Both the position numbers and the translations under genes were made by a program. From Methanobrevibacter sp. TLL-48-HuF1 (GTDB lineage: Archaea; Methanobacteriota; Methanobacteria; Methanobacteriales; Methanobacteriaceae): 64,000 nt of DNA. The stretch lies in NCBI RefSeq assembly GCF_023617305.1, contig NZ_CP081485.1:310001-374000 (forward strand), written 5' to 3'. Within the stretch, counting starts at the first letter, position 1; each line of letters opens with the position of its first letter. Under the pieces are notes generated by a model. The model was not told where the DNA came from. It searched no databases and worked only from the letters and a program-made list of their open reading frames with translations. Below are positions 45,518 to 54,644 of this stretch, one piece after another.

Positions 45518-46126
45518 TCATTCATATTTATAGAATTCAACAGACCAGCTTACAGTTTCATAATAATCAATATTGAAAGTTTCTGAAGATGATGATTCAT
45601 ATGTAAGAGAATCATATCTGCTTGCAACTGCACTTCTAGAACCCCAATCAACACCTGCTGACTGACCATTAGAACCAGAAACATACAAATGATTAGTAGC
45701 ATAATTTTTAATAGGATATGCTGTAATTTTAACCATTATTTTACCCGCTGGAACACTAACAGCCTGAGAACCTGAACCGGAACCTGAATATGAACCGATT
45801 AATTTCCATTCACCGGATTCACTTGAACTAGATTCGGAACTTGAAGTAGAACTAGATTCATTAACAGAAGATGTGGAACTAGCTGAACTATCAGAAGAAT
45901 AGTCACTTGCTTGATCTGCACCTCCGTCATTTAAATTTATTGCAAAATAACCAATTGCACATATAAGAACTATAATAAGTGCAGTTAAACCAACAATCAA
46001 ATATTTTGTATTATTTCCATCTTTTTGTTGAGTTTGGACTTCATTTTTTTGGGCTAAAGATGCACCACACCGAGTACAAAACTTAGCCTTTCCATTATTT
46101 TCAAATCCACAATTTTCACATTTCAT
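45518..46126 (-). CDS. zinc-ribbon membrane protein with exported beta domain
   Basis: 202 residues. The zinc ribbon MKCENCGFENNGKAKFCTRCGASL is followed by a membrane helix (about 43-66), a Ser-rich linker (about 75-105) and an exported beta-rich domain (WKLIGSYSGSGSGSQAVSVPAGKIMVKITAYP...WSVEFYKYE) of unknown function. It shares the ribbon-helix-linker plan with the next gene and is probably in the same operon. No enzyme motif. Confidence 0.8.
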   Translation of the reverse strand: MKCENCGFENNGKAKFCTRCGASLAQKNEVQTQQKDGNNTKYLIVGLTALIIVLICAIGYFAINLNDGGADQASDYSSDSSASSTSSVNESSSTSSSESSSSESGEWKLIGSYSGSGSGSQAVSVPAGKIMVKITAYPIKNYATNHLYVSGSNGQSAGVDWGSRSAVASRYDSLTYESSSSETFNIDYYETVSWSVEFYKYE

Positions 46127-46202
46127 AATATCAAAAAAATTTAGTTAATCATTATTATTTTTAACACAAGATACATATTAATTTAATTATATGATTTTTA
46201 TC

Positions 46203-46769
46203 TTATGCAATAACTTCCCCAATAAGATGCTCTTCAGAAGCATATATTACAACCATATTTTCACAGTCCAAATATGAAAACAGATATCCGTATTGGCTTT
46301 GGCCATTTGTATCCTAATTAATCCATTCTCTCCATAACCCTCTTTCTTTTCCACCAATATTCTTTTTAGCTGCATTTTGAGATTCAAAAAAGGAGTTAAA
46401 TCAATATATGAATAATCAGTACCTGAACTTACACCCAAACCAACCATATTTTCATCCCCGTCCTGATAAAAACTAGCATGTGAATCCCGCCATAAGGCAT
46501 TGGCTCACCGTCCCTTCGCAAATCAATATTTTCTTCAGAATCTGCAGGAATATTGAAACTAACTCCACCCATTGTTATATCAGCGAAATTTAAGCTGAAT
46601 ATTCAAATTACTAAAATAAAAATGGCTACATCAATAAATCCGCTGATAACAAGCTTATTATTTCCTAAACTCTCATTATCTGATGATTTAATTATTGGAG
46701 ATTTATTATTTTCAATATCAAAACCACATCATCATCTAATTTTATGCCACAGCTTGGACAAAACTGCAT
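46203..46769 (-). pseudogene. decayed zinc-ribbon membrane protein gene
   Basis: A start at 46769 gives MQFCPSCGIKLDDD, a zinc ribbon like those of the two genes downstream, then a stop. Further pieces lie in different frames: FIDVAIFILVI (membrane helix), a TGA stop, then NFADITMGGVSFNIPADSEENIDL and GGIHML, a shift, GVSSGTDYSYIDLTPF, a shift, then a C-terminal piece ending EEHLIGEVIA with a stop at 46203. At least one stop and two frameshifts disrupt it, so it cannot be translated as one protein. Confidence 0.75.
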
Positions 46770-46954
46770 TAATTACACATTTTTATTAAATTTCCATCGT
46801 AAAAACACTTTTTAACATTACAAAAAAACAGAATTGTTATTATATTGTATTTACACTTTATATTCCAATTAAAATATTAAATATTTCTTTTTAAAACCAG
46901 TGCACAGCTTTAAATAAAATTATAAAAAGTAAAAATAAAAAAAGATTAAAGAAA

Positions 46955-48319
46955 TTAGTTTCCGAGTGTTTCTCTAATTCCCTTAATAGTGTATCTGGCA
47001 TAGAAGTAATTTAAGATACTGGCAGCAGCACGTCCGATAGCCAATCCTGCCCAAATACCAATTAATCCCCAGTCTAAGTAAATTCCAAAGAAAAATGTAG
47101 CTCCGACAGTAAAAAGAACTTCCCTTATAATTGTCCATGATAAACTGATTGTTCCTTTTCCAATTCCCTGATAAAAGAAACTTGAAGCCATTCCTGCACC
47201 GGTTAAAGGTAGACAAAGACAGGCTATTTGTAAATATCTGGTTATTTCCGGAACCAAATGTGCAGTTTCAGCAGTATATGCAAATATAGTGGCTAATTGA
47301 GTTGCAAAAACTACTAAAACAATAGTTACACATGTTCCAAATATTATTCCAAATTTTGCACCGAATTTATGCGCCCTTGAAATATACTCTCCGTTTTTAG
47401 CTCCAAATGAACTGCCTACAACTGCTGTAACTGCTGTTCCAATAGCTGTAAGTGGCATTATTGCAAACAAGTATAATCTTTGACCTGATGTAAATGATGC
47501 TATTCCAAATTCTCCAGCAATTGAAGAAATAAATATCATATACAAAGACATTGCAATGGACATTACAAGCATATCCATTGATGCAGGAATACCTACTTTT
47601 AAAATATCTTTAGCTATGCTGGAATCAAATTTAAATTCACCTAAATTAACATCTACATATGTGTCCTTTTTAACTAAAATCCAGTACAATATAACAACAG
47701 CTGAACAGACTGAACTTAAAATTGTTGCAATAGCTGCTCCTGCTGATCCCCATCCTAAAATGTAAATACATATCGGATCTAAAATTGCATTTAATATTAC
47801 GGAAACAACAACAGCATACATTGCTCTTTTCATATCTCCTTCTCCACGAAGGATACCGCTTGCACCATTTGCAAATATAAAAGCAAATAAACCTAAAAAT
47901 AAAGGAGTTCCGTATTTAATTCCCTGAGCTAATGACTCGCCACTTGCTCCGTATAATTTAAGCAAAGGTTCCTGAATAATCAATAATGCAATTGTTAAAA
48001 CTATGGAAGCTACTAAAAAAATCAGCAAAGAATGTGCTGCTGACTGACTGGCTTTCTCATGATTTTTAGCTCCAATAAAACGACTTATGCTGCTTGTTGC
48101 ACCACTTCCAAGTCCTACACTTACCCCATTTAATATCATAAAAATTGGAGTTATAAAACCAATGCCTGCAATAGCTTCCTGACCAAGTCCTGCTATCCAT
48201 ATCCCGTCAATAATATTATAGGATGCTGTTAAAAGCATAGAAATCATAATTGGAATCGCCAATTTCTTAACAGCTGTTTCAGGATTACCTCTCATTACTT
48301 CAACATTTTTATTACCCAT
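46955..48319 (-). CDS. MATE family multidrug efflux transporter
   Basis: 454 residues, twelve predicted helices in two halves. MRGNPETAVKKLAIPIMISMLLTASYNIIDGIWIAGLGQEAIAGIG is the MATE N-terminal signature, and GEGDMKRAM and GAKNGEYISRAHKFG are typical loops. It exports cationic compounds using an Na+ or H+ gradient. It is the third gene of a marR-2TM-MATE operon with gaps of 7-10 bp, so expression probably responds to the MarR protein. Confidence 0.93.
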   Translation of the reverse strand: MGNKNVEVMRGNPETAVKKLAIPIMISMLLTASYNIIDGIWIAGLGQEAIAGIGFITPIFMILNGVSVGLGSGATSSISRFIGAKNHEKASQSAAHSLLIFLVASIVLTIALLIIQEPLLKLYGASGESLAQGIKYGTPLFLGLFAFIFANGASGILRGEGDMKRAMYAVVVSVILNAILDPICIYILGWGSAGAAIATILSSVCSAVVILYWILVKKDTYVDVNLGEFKFDSSIAKDILKVGIPASMDMLVMSIAMSLYMIFISSIAGEFGIASFTSGQRLYLFAIMPLTAIGTAVTAVVGSSFGAKNGEYISRAHKFGAKFGIIFGTCVTIVLVVFATQLATIFAYTAETAHLVPEITRYLQIACLCLPLTGAGMASSFFYQGIGKGTISLSWTIIREVLFTVGATFFFGIYLDWGLIGIWAGLAIGRAAASILNYFYARYTIKGIRETLGN

Positions 48320-48326
48320 AATTACC

Positions 48327-48620
48327 CTATTTCCTCATTTTATCCATTTCTTTTTGAATTTTCTCTTCCATCCAATCATCGTCAAATCTGTCATGAAGAA
48401 CAAATACTTTAATATAATGAAATATTAACCAGACACCCCAAAGAACAGTTACCCATAAAAACCACCACTGGTGTAAATTAGTCCAATTTCCATGAATTTC
48501 TGAAAGATTAATAAAAAATAAACATACATTTACAATAATATAACCGTATAAGTATCTGTAAAATTTTACTTTTTTATTAACAAGGCTTTTAGCTTTTTTA
48601 TAAAGTATCTCTTCATCCAT
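48327..48620 (-). CDS. 2TM domain protein
   Basis: 97 residues. Two hydrophobic segments (about 22-40 and 50-72) lie between charged ends, with the 2TM signature FYRYLYGYIIVN...WWFLWVTVLWGVWLIFHYIKVF and a C-terminal DDDWMEEKIQKEMDKMRK helix. Function unknown; such genes often sit next to regulators or transporters, as here. TGAGGT precedes the ATG. Confidence 0.85.
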   Translation of the reverse strand: MDEEILYKKAKSLVNKKVKFYRYLYGYIIVNVCLFFINLSEIHGNWTNLHQWWFLWVTVLWGVWLIFHYIKVFVLHDRFDDDWMEEKIQKEMDKMRK

Positions 48621-48630
48621 TATTTAAACC

Positions 48631-49080
48631 TCAGTCATTTACTAAATTGTAACTCTTTCTAGATACATCCCGTATTACAGCCATAGATTCATCACTTATT
48701 TTAGCAAGTCCTACTGAATTATGCCAGTAATCCACCTCTCTTTTTAAAACAGGGATTACTTCCTCTCCTTTTTTAGTTAATTTTAAGATATATTTTCGTC
48801 TATTATCCTTATTTATTATTCTTTCAATATAACCTTTGTCTTCTAATTTTCTAAGAGTTTTAGCTACAGTTCCTTTACTTTGACAAAATATATCACAGAG
48901 ATCCTCCTGTGACAATTCAATTTCAGAATAATAAATTTTAAGCAGATAATAACTATCACGAAGATTAGTCAGTTCCTTTGATTTTGACCTTGCAAACTTA
49001 ATTCCATTCTGAGATATATTGTACATCAATAAAATTAAAGACATATCATCAAATATATCCTTTTCTTTACCCATACCCAT
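48631..49080 (-). CDS. MarR family transcriptional regulator
   Basis: 149 residues. The winged helix-turn-helix is ELSQEDLCDIFCQSKGTVAKTLRKLEDKGYIERIINKDNRRKYILKLTKKGEEV, flanked by dimerisation helices. It probably represses its own operon with the MATE exporter and is released by a small ligand. GATGTG lies before the ATG. Candidate dyads in the promoter region are AAACAT-ATAA-ATGTTT (49175-49190) and an inverted pair of AAATATCTATTTT-type sites near 49098 and 49147. Confidence 0.92.
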   Translation of the reverse strand: MGMGKEKDIFDDMSLILLMYNISQNGIKFARSKSKELTNLRDSYYLLKIYYSEIELSQEDLCDIFCQSKGTVAKTLRKLEDKGYIERIINKDNRRKYILKLTKKGEEVIPVLKREVDYWHNSVGLAKISDESMAVIRDVSRKSYNLVND

Positions 49081-49174
49081 ATTAACACATCATTTAAAAA
49101 ATATCTATTTTTCTTTATTACTGTTCATTTCTACCCACATTATTTTAAAATAGATATATTTTAATTGTACAGTT

Positions 49175-49190
49175 AAACATATAAATGTTT
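49175..49190 (-). promoter_or_regulatory. candidate MarR operator
   Basis: A perfect 6-bp dyad AAACAT-ATAA-ATGTTT, 95 bp before the marR start. It is the most symmetrical site near that promoter. Confidence 0.4.
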
Positions 49191-49274
49191 TTAAGAAAAC
49201 AGTTGTTTATGCAATCGTTTTTTTAGATTAAACAAATGTTAAAAAGTTCAATTAAAATATTTCAAAGCTTTTTA

Positions 49275-49285
49275 CCCCCCCCCCC
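49275..49285. repeat. homopolymeric tract of 11 C
   Basis: Eleven consecutive C in an intergenic region that is otherwise strongly AT-rich; about 195 bp from the marR start. Confidence 0.95.
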
Positions 49286-49384
49286 AAAATCAAATCAACA
49301 AATGCCTGAAAAAATTTTGAAAAAAATTGTACAACTTCCAAAAAAATAACCAAACTTATAAAAATTGTTTCAAAATAAACAGTT

Positions 49385-49407
49385 GAATGTTGATATAATC
49401 AACATTC
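49385..49407. promoter_or_regulatory. perfect 10-bp dyad with 3-bp spacer
   Basis: GAATGTTGAT-ATA-ATCAACATTC, perfect arms. No clean T run follows on either strand, so an operator is more likely than a terminator. Confidence 0.5.
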
Positions 49408-49603
49408 CTTTCAAAAAAGCTAAAATAAACATTATATATAAACTACAATAAAATAGCAAATGAACATATAACAAAATTTAAATAAACTAAACAAAATTAT
49501 AAAAAAATGGAAAAAGATAATATTAATTGTGTTAAAGATGACCATAGGAAGAACATATAATAGTACAAAACATTTTATATTATGAGATATAGAGTATACT
49601 AAC

Positions 49604-49891
49604 ATGTCACAAAAAGATGACGAACTTTTGAAATTAACTTCATATGTTGAAATTTCAAAGTACAGAGAAAAAACCTTAAAATCTATTGGAAATAATGTTA
49701 AAATACCAACAAACATTGCAAAAGACAGCGGTATTAGAACAAACCATATTTCTAAAGTTTTAAGTGAACTTAAAAGTAAAGAAATCGTAGAATGTATAAA
49801 TGAAGAAGCTAGAAAAGGAAGATTGTACAGATTAACTGATACAGGTAAAGAAGTATTGGAATCTATAAATGAAAAAGAGGAAGAAAACTGA
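49604..49891 (+). CDS. small winged-helix transcriptional regulator
   Basis: 95 residues. A single winged helix with the HTH IPTNIAKDSGIRTNHISKVLSELKSKEIVECINEEARKGRLYRLTDTGKEVLE resembles the archaeal ArnR/MarR-like one-domain regulators. No ligand or dimerisation domain. Translation starts about 25-30 bp from a TATA-like box, so the mRNA is probably leaderless. Targets unknown; the dyad 200 bp upstream could be its site. Confidence 0.85.
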   Translation: MSQKDDELLKLTSYVEISKYREKTLKSIGNNVKIPTNIAKDSGIRTNHISKVLSELKSKEIVECINEEARKGRLYRLTDTGKEVLESINEKEEEN

Positions 49892-49960
49892 AACTGCACT
49901 TTTCATACTTCCTTTAACAATTACATTTTTCTTTTCTTATGTTTCTTTAAAAAAAATAAT

Positions 49961-50935
49961 TTAAACCCTGTTTTTAATACCTTCCTTTAAAAATTCCAAA
50001 TTTTCACGATTATTAACATCTGAAGCTTCATCAAAGCTATCAAATAAATAATTAAATATAATCTGATTTTTAACATCCATTTTCACAGAGTCCATAGACT
50101 CGTAACCTATAGACTTATAATCCGGATTTTTTAAATCTTTTTTATATTGCAGTTTAATAGCTTCCCTTAAATCATAATCTATATAATCTTCCAGCTGACC
50201 AATTATTTCCTCGGCAAAAGTATTGCCCAGCACCATCAAAATCCCAATTTTTTCATCATCAAAAGTTGTTTCTTCAAGCAAATTCTCAAAAGAAGCATAA
50301 TTTTGATATCCATGAGGAATAAACCTTCCTTCAACAGTATGAGCACAATATTCATTCATTAAAGCCAAATCATTAGACAAACAATACCAGACAAAACCTT
50401 CTAATGTAGAAGACTGCTTTACTTGAAACACATCACAAAGCAAACTTTCAATTATGTCAAACAATAAAAAATGAGTCAATTCATGAATAATAGTAGCTAT
50501 CTGAAATGAATCATCCAAACGGTCATCATAATACAAAACATGACCAAATTCGAATCCGAGTTCTTCACCTCTGGCCTTTGGTCTACATTCGGCAAATACT
50601 TCTGCTATACTTAATATTTTTTCTTTAGGATTATGACCTACAATCTTTGAAAATTTTAATTTCTTAAAAATATTTGATAATAATTTATTATAATCTTCAT
50701 CAGAAATTTCAGCTTTAGCTAATAATAATTTATTATAATCAGTAAACAGCTTTTCAAAGCTATCAATAGATACCGGACGAATTTGCTTATTGCAATTACT
50801 GCAATAGCTACTATCATCTGAATTTAATTCCCCGCAAAATGGACAGATATTATCCATAGCTATTCTATTTCCACAGTGAGTGCAATAATTATTTGCTTTA
50901 AGATTAGGAGTTCCACATACATCACATTCTTTCAT
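49961..50935 (-). CDS. double zinc-ribbon protein with HExxH metallopeptidase-like domain
   Basis: 324 residues. Two N-terminal ribbons (CDVCGTPNLKANNYCTHCG and CPFCGELNSDDSSYCSNC) are followed by an alpha-helical domain with ATIIHELTHFLLFD, the zinc-protease HExxH motif, at about residues 140-155. A possible third ligand could not be fixed. There is no signal peptide, so activity would be cytoplasmic. It is the last gene of the DHH-phosphoesterase operon, ten bases after the seven-ribbon gene. Confidence 0.78.
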   Translation of the reverse strand: MKECDVCGTPNLKANNYCTHCGNRIAMDNICPFCGELNSDDSSYCSNCNKQIRPVSIDSFEKLFTDYNKLLLAKAEISDEDYNKLLSNIFKKLKFSKIVGHNPKEKILSIAEVFAECRPKARGEELGFEFGHVLYYDDRLDDSFQIATIIHELTHFLLFDIIESLLCDVFQVKQSSTLEGFVWYCLSNDLALMNEYCAHTVEGRFIPHGYQNYASFENLLEETTFDDEKIGILMVLGNTFAEEIIGQLEDYIDYDLREAIKLQYKKDLKNPDYKSIGYESMDSVKMDVKNQIIFNYLFDSFDEASDVNNRENLEFLKEGIKNRV

Positions 50936-50944
50936 AACTACACC

Positions 50945-51850
50945 TTATCTGAAAACATTTCTTATAGACTTTCCAGCATTTGACAATTTAATTTTACGAT
51001 TCATGGCTTTTTTAATGTTTTTACCGCAATTAGGGCAAAATTCAACATCATAATCTACAATTTTTCCACAACTACAAACCAATTTAGATTTAACAAAACG
51101 TTTTGGATTCAATTGTCTGTCGCAGCTGCTACAAAATTTGGCAGATATTGGATTTTTAGTTCCACAAACACAAATTAAAGCTTTGTTTTCATTTTTTAAG
51201 TCAATTCCACAGTCAACACAGAAATCAGCAGTAACATCATTTAATGTAGAGCAAAAACATAATTTTTGAATATTTCCATTAGTTTTTTCAAAATTATCTA
51301 ACGGAAATCCACAGTTACTGCAAAACTGACTGAATTCATCATTTTCCTGTCCGCAAAAACAAAAAATAGGATAATCACATTCAAATTCGAAATTACTGTA
51401 AAGATCTCTTAATGGAGTTTCTTCATCTTCAACTAATTTTTTCCCACACATTTCACAAAACAAGTTTTCTTTAGAATTAACATGTCCGCATTCACAGGTA
51501 ACGGTTGTAAATGAAAAGGTAGGTTTTGGTTCAGATTTAAAAATTCTTCTTAATTTACTATGTGTTCTTTTAACACCACAATGATAACAGTAATCATTTT
51601 CTTTAAAATTTAAATATCCGCAGGAACAGATTTCATATTTAAAATCTTTTCTGGTGCTTTCAATATAAGGTGAAAAATCTATATCCAAATCAAAAAATCC
51701 GATGTCATAAATTGGAAGTGTAAACATATAATCATCTTCATTATCCGTAAATGCTGTTCTAGCTCCACAATTCCTGCAGTATTCTTCATTAAGGGATAAT
51801 CTTTTGCCACAATTGCCACAATAATTTTGTAAACCCATACACATCATCAT
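50945..51850 (-). CDS. seven-zinc-ribbon protein
   Basis: 301 residues made almost only of CxC/CxxC...CxxC ribbons: seven can be counted, at CGNCG..CRNCG, CSCG..CYHCG, CECG..CEMCG, CFCG..CSNCG, CFCS..CVDCG, CVCG..CSSC and CSCG..CPNCG. Most first knuckles are CxCG rather than CxxCG, an uncommon variant. It overlaps the preceding gene by ATGA; an ATG at 51838 (MGLQN) is an alternative start. Metal binding is clear, while partner (nucleic acid or protein) is unknown. Confidence 0.8.
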   Translation of the reverse strand: MMMCMGLQNYCGNCGKRLSLNEEYCRNCGARTAFTDNEDDYMFTLPIYDIGFFDLDIDFSPYIESTRKDFKYEICSCGYLNFKENDYCYHCGVKRTHSKLRRIFKSEPKPTFSFTTVTCECGHVNSKENLFCEMCGKKLVEDEETPLRDLYSNFEFECDYPIFCFCGQENDEFSQFCSNCGFPLDNFEKTNGNIQKLCFCSTLNDVTADFCVDCGIDLKNENKALICVCGTKNPISAKFCSSCDRQLNPKRFVKSKLVCSCGKIVDYDVEFCPNCGKNIKKAMNRKIKLSNAGKSIRNVFR

Positions 51851-52356
51851 TTAGTCAAATAAAGATAAATTCTTCTTAAAATCCACCCTATAATCCCCGT
51901 AGGAATTACAAATAATCCTGCTATAACTATACTTACACATATCAACAGCAAAATCGCAACAACAGGATTAACCGCAAATTCACTTAAAAAAAATTCAGAA
52001 TCTACAAATAAGGAAATATAAACAGAAACTGTAAAAAAGAAAACAGCTTCCATTGCTAAAATTACTCTTAATTTGCTAATCCTGTATTTATTTTTTCTCT
52101 CATCAAATATATGAAACAATTTGAATTTAAAAGTTGGTTTAGTATGCACATTATCTTTAAAATGTGATTCATTAAATGTATTATTAACCTTTTTCTTTTG
52201 TGAAATTTCGCTTGTTTCTTTTGAATACATGGAATTCATAATTGAATTATGTTTTTTAATTGTATTAATGTCCATGTCAACAAAAGAATTGCCGCATTTT
52301 ACACAAAATTTGGCATAATTAGCATTTTCAAAACCGCATTTAGGACAATATTTCAT
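51847..52356 (-). CDS. zinc-ribbon membrane protein
   Basis: 169 residues. The N-terminal ribbon MKYCPKCGFENANYAKFCVKCG and a polar linker are followed by two membrane helices at the C terminus (about 98-118 and 130-160). The ATG directly follows the stop of the DHH gene (TAAATG), and its end overlaps the seven-ribbon gene. Role unknown. Confidence 0.8.
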   Translation of the reverse strand: MKYCPKCGFENANYAKFCVKCGNSFVDMDINTIKKHNSIMNSMYSKETSEISQKKKVNNTFNESHFKDNVHTKPTFKFKLFHIFDERKNKYRISKLRVILAMEAVFFFTVSVYISLFVDSEFFLSEFAVNPVVAILLLICVSIVIAGLFVIPTGIIGWILRRIYLYLTK

Positions 52357-54615
52357 TTAAAGTTCACTCATGTTTCTTATTTCATTAACAAAACCATCTA
52401 AAACTTCTTCCCCTAAACCTTCAATGTATTTTATAGAACCGGCACATTCATGGCCTCCTCCATCAATACCTGCTGAAGGTATCATTTCAGCTAGTTTAGG
52501 AACAATATTATTGACACTGAATCCAAATTTTTCATTAACAGCATCCGTAGCTCTTATTACACCAAAATCAGGACCATGTCCTAAAGTTATAATTGGTTTA
52601 TCCTCACCTAATTCCTGAACAACACTATCATGAACAAAACCGCAGGTTTTTCCAGGAGCAGGGAATGTAAATTTATGAGCATATTTTTCAACATCAATCA
52701 TATTGAAGTAAATACCATTCTCAAAATGAGCTTTCTCAATATTAGGAATAGCTGCTTTAAGTTGAGTATCAACACGTTTTAAATATTCTTTATACAATGC
52801 ATCAATCATTTTTTCATGCTTATCAATATTATCAACAGCTAAAATAGTATCCATAATTCCTCTACCATTCATAAACCTAAGGAAATAAGCTTCAAAGTCA
52901 ACACATTCAGCTATTTTAGCTAAATGTTCTTTAGTAAATCCTTTTTCTGCTGCCAATTCAAGATACTGATAAACTTCACCACATTCAGCATGATCTCCTA
53001 AAGCTGCAATAGCCGGAAGATGTTTGATTAAATCTTTAATTTCAGGATTTATAATATGTGCCACTTCAGTAGCCAGTGCTCCTGCAGTTAGCTGAGAATC
53101 TCCCCCAACCAGATAAGGATTTACATGAGTATCAACATATTCATCAACAACAACAGTTCCCCCAATAATTTCCCCATCTTTTTCCTCTTTAGTAAGCAAT
53201 TCTCCAGGAGAGTGATGATCAATTACTACAACTTCCACATCATAAATTTTAGCCTGCATTAAAGCTACAATATCCTCTTCTGTAGAACCATTATCCAGTA
53301 AAACAATTAACGGCAATTTTTGGCCATGTCTTTCTTTGTCTTCAAGAGCAAAAGACAAATCCTTAACTACATCTTCCAATTCATAAAACGGAGCTTTACT
53401 TGGAGACCTTTTGAAATAATAATATTGGGCATCATTACTTGGATTTACCTGTTCAACAAGAGGAACAATAGCTTTTTCCATAGCTACTCCAGAACAGATA
53501 CCATCTGCATCGTTATGATGTCTTAATAAAATAGATCTGCCATCTAAAATAGCTCTCCTAATCTTTTGAGCTGCTTCCCTCATTTTAGGTTTCAATCTGT
53601 TTAAAACATCACTTTTAACCAGGAAATCAACATCATCAGGTTCTGCCCTTTTATTTAATGCATCTTCAATCAAATCCTGAAGTTTGGCTTTTTTCTCACC
53701 TTCCAATTTGGAAATAGACTGAGATTCAATTTGAGGTTTGCCACCATGCTGATTAACTTCACCTAAAACTTCTACAGCATCTCCAACATCAATATCAGGA
53801 TATGCTCTGACTCCTGCTTCATCAAAAGCAGCTACCCAAGTAATATTTGATTCATCAGTAATTGTAAAAATAGTCGGACCGGAAGTTTGCTGAACCTGTA
53901 GGACTTCACCGTCAACACGAACCAATTTACCCATTTTTTCTTCCAAATCAGATATGATAGTTCTAGGAATGCTTTTTGTCTGTTTTATAATATTATAATT
54001 TTTAACATATGCTGGAGCCAAATCAATTTTTCTTTCCCTTGATTTAATGGCTGTTATAAATACAATAACATCATCTCCAACTTTATAATTAGATATATCT
54101 CCTCTCATAAGTCCCCAGACATTATTATTTAATGTTACAAAAGCACCATATTTTTCAACACGGGTAACTCTACCTTTATAAAGTCTGTCTCTGTCCATAT
54201 CCCTCATTTGACATAATGCATCTAAGACATAAACATCTTTAACTTCATTTTCTCTCTCCCGTATTTTATCACGTTTCATTCTATCTTCCTTCCTTTTAGT
54301 GTGGCAATCTCTACATAAATCATATTTTTCGCTAATTGGTTTTCCACAGTCATTACATACATTAATCTGACCACTACCATGACAATTAGGGCATTCTTCA
54401 AAAACTTCAATTTGACCTTTTCCATGACAAACTTCACATGGAATATCCTGATCAGCCCCTAAATCAAATTTAGCTTTTGCATTACTATTAACTCCTTTAA
54501 AATGATTTCCTACATCAAAGGAATCTTGGTAACCAGTTCCGCCACAGCTATCACAGTCTTTATAATCTACAACTACAGAACCTGTTCCCCTACATTTTGG
54601 ACACTTTTTTTTCAA
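52357..54615 (-). CDS. DHH family phosphoesterase (RecJ-like) with DnaJ-type zinc finger and S1/OB domains
   Basis: 752 residues. Order: DnaJ-like zinc finger with CxxCxGxG repeats (about 4-110), S1 domain (about 140-195), OB-fold nucleic-acid domain (about 225-310), DHH catalytic domain (LLRHHNDADGICSG ... VVVIDHHSPGE, about 355-590) and DHHA1 (GGGHECAGSIKYIEG near the end). It probably acts on single-stranded DNA or RNA as an archaeal RecJ relative. The start is TTG at 54615 with GAGGT eight bases earlier. It heads a four-gene unit with three ribbon proteins. Confidence 0.9.
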   Translation of the reverse strand: MKKKCPKCRGTGSVVVDYKDCDSCGGTGYQDSFDVGNHFKGVNSNAKAKFDLGADQDIPCEVCHGKGQIEVFEECPNCHGSGQINVCNDCGKPISEKYDLCRDCHTKRKEDRMKRDKIRERENEVKDVYVLDALCQMRDMDRDRLYKGRVTRVEKYGAFVTLNNNVWGLMRGDISNYKVGDDVIVFITAIKSRERKIDLAPAYVKNYNIIKQTKSIPRTIISDLEEKMGKLVRVDGEVLQVQQTSGPTIFTITDESNITWVAAFDEAGVRAYPDIDVGDAVEVLGEVNQHGGKPQIESQSISKLEGEKKAKLQDLIEDALNKRAEPDDVDFLVKSDVLNRLKPKMREAAQKIRRAILDGRSILLRHHNDADGICSGVAMEKAIVPLVEQVNPSNDAQYYYFKRSPSKAPFYELEDVVKDLSFALEDKERHGQKLPLIVLLDNGSTEEDIVALMQAKIYDVEVVVIDHHSPGELLTKEEKDGEIIGGTVVVDEYVDTHVNPYLVGGDSQLTAGALATEVAHIINPEIKDLIKHLPAIAALGDHAECGEVYQYLELAAEKGFTKEHLAKIAECVDFEAYFLRFMNGRGIMDTILAVDNIDKHEKMIDALYKEYLKRVDTQLKAAIPNIEKAHFENGIYFNMIDVEKYAHKFTFPAPGKTCGFVHDSVVQELGEDKPIITLGHGPDFGVIRATDAVNEKFGFSVNNIVPKLAEMIPSAGIDGGGHECAGSIKYIEGLGEEVLDGFVNEIRNMSEL

Positions 54616-54644
54616 TTTAAAAACCTCATTTTAAAGTAAAAATT

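Larger units (their letters stand above)
49081..49603. other. 523-bp regulatory region between divergent regulators
   Basis: No gene. It contains, from left, the marR promoter with dyads, an 11-C tract (49275-49285), a perfect 10-bp dyad (49385-49407) and the promoter of the winged-helix gene (TATA-like TTTTATATTATG near 49569). Confidence 0.6.

Noticed and set aside
49432-49899. 155-codon minus-strand frame over the winged-helix gene
   Set aside because: Hydrophobic low-complexity product typical of the antisense of an AT-rich gene; the plus-strand HTH is convincing.
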